Source: Clostridiales bacterium
GTDB taxonomy: Bacteria > Bacillota > Clostridia > Lachnospirales > WQUN01
Direction: 5' to 3'
NCBI GenBank assembly: GCA_031271275.1
Contig: JAISWA010000138.1
Span: forward strand, 1-5,434
Length of the DNA: 5,434 nucleotides
Both the position numbers and the translations under genes were made by a program. Shown here piece by piece: positions 5,233-5,434 of the stretch. The stretch's first letter is position 1, and every line of letters starts with the position of its first letter. Under the pieces are notes generated by a model that was not told where the DNA came from, made no database searches, and was given only the letters and a program-made list of their open reading frames with translations.

Positions 5233-5434
5233 TACGCCCGCTCCCCGACGATACAATGCCAACCGTCGCGCTCAAGCGCGTTTTTAATGACGAACCCGCT
5301 GCGGACGATGGCTTCCCGCGTTTCTTCGTAACGTTCGTCAATAATGCCGGAGGCGATGAACAATCCTTTCCCCGCAAGCAAGCGTGGAACATATCCGGTT
5401 AGCCCGATAATCACGTCCGCGACGATATTGGAAA
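5232..5434 (-). CDS. prmA: PrmA, ribosomal protein L11 methyltransferase (C-terminal 66 residues only)
   Basis: Only the 3' end is in the window. The frame is open to the right edge, beginning with a partial codon and then SNIVADVIIGLTGYVPRLL and continuing to GLFIASGIIDERYEE and a TAA stop at 5234-5232. The N-(I/L)-x-A-D-V-I stretch and the GGLFIxSGII-type strand match the end of the class I (Rossmann) SAM methyltransferase domain of PrmA, which trimethylates ribosomal protein L11. prmA directly before rsmE is a common arrangement in Firmicutes, which supports the call. A GTG at 5414 is inside the gene and is not its start. The catalytic SAM-binding motif I and the L11-recognition domain lie outside the window, so their intactness cannot be judged. 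Confidence 0.88.
   Translation of the reverse strand, partial: SNIVADVIIGLTGYVPRLLAGKGLFIASGIIDERYEETREAIVRSGFVIKNALERDGWHCIVGERA

Noticed and set aside
5232..5414. A separate 60-residue gene starting at GTG 5414
   Set aside because: The frame continues upstream to the window edge with residues typical of PrmA, so this is the C-terminus of prmA and not an independent gene.

Overview
The window looks like a bacterial chromosome segment from the Firmicutes, most likely a Clostridia-class anaerobe. The reasons are strong GGAGG-type ribosome binding sites, tightly coupled minus-strand genes, a prmA-rsmE pair, a rhodanese-less ThiI next to a NifS/NifZ-type cysteine desulfurase, and a tRNA gene with no encoded CCA end. 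Lineage is inferred from gene type and layout only; no search was run. Apart from tRNA-Glu, every gene is on the minus strand.

Right part (about 5434 down to 1830, minus strand): one compact, probably single-transcript operon. In transcription order it holds the 3' end of prmA (ribosomal protein L11 methyltransferase, cut by the window edge), rsmE (16S rRNA m3U1498 methyltransferase), a small stand-alone receiver-domain protein with a TTG start, a NifS/IscS-type cysteine desulfurase, and thiI (tRNA 4-thiouridine synthase). Junctions are tight: TAATG for prmA/rsmE, 3 nt for rsmE/receiver, ATGA for receiver/desulfurase, and 17 nt for desulfurase/thiI. The theme is modification of the translation apparatus. 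PrmA and RsmE methylate the ribosome. The desulfurase probably loads persulfide sulfur onto ThiI, which thiolates U8 of tRNAs. The receiver protein is the odd member: its phosphoacceptor Asp is replaced by Glu.

Middle (1497-1829): a tRNA-Glu(CTC) gene on the plus strand has a near-consensus vegetative promoter. It converges on thiI, and a single A/T-flanked hairpin between them can terminate transcription from both sides. Upstream of the tRNA lies a roughly 220-nt divergent intergenic region with a long AT-rich inverted repeat, a possible minus-strand -10 box and a second small inverted repeat in the likely leader of the next gene.

Left part (1496 down to 1, minus strand): the 5' portion of a gene for an exported RCC1-repeat (beta-propeller) protein. 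It has a signal peptide and at least eight recognisable repeats plus a core-less remnant, and it continues beyond the window. It is the accessory-looking gene here; its function is unknown.

No mobile element, CRISPR array or clearly new multi-gene system is visible. The most interesting points are the phosphorylation-degenerate receiver inside an RNA-modification operon and the irregular repeat architecture of the RCC1-like protein.
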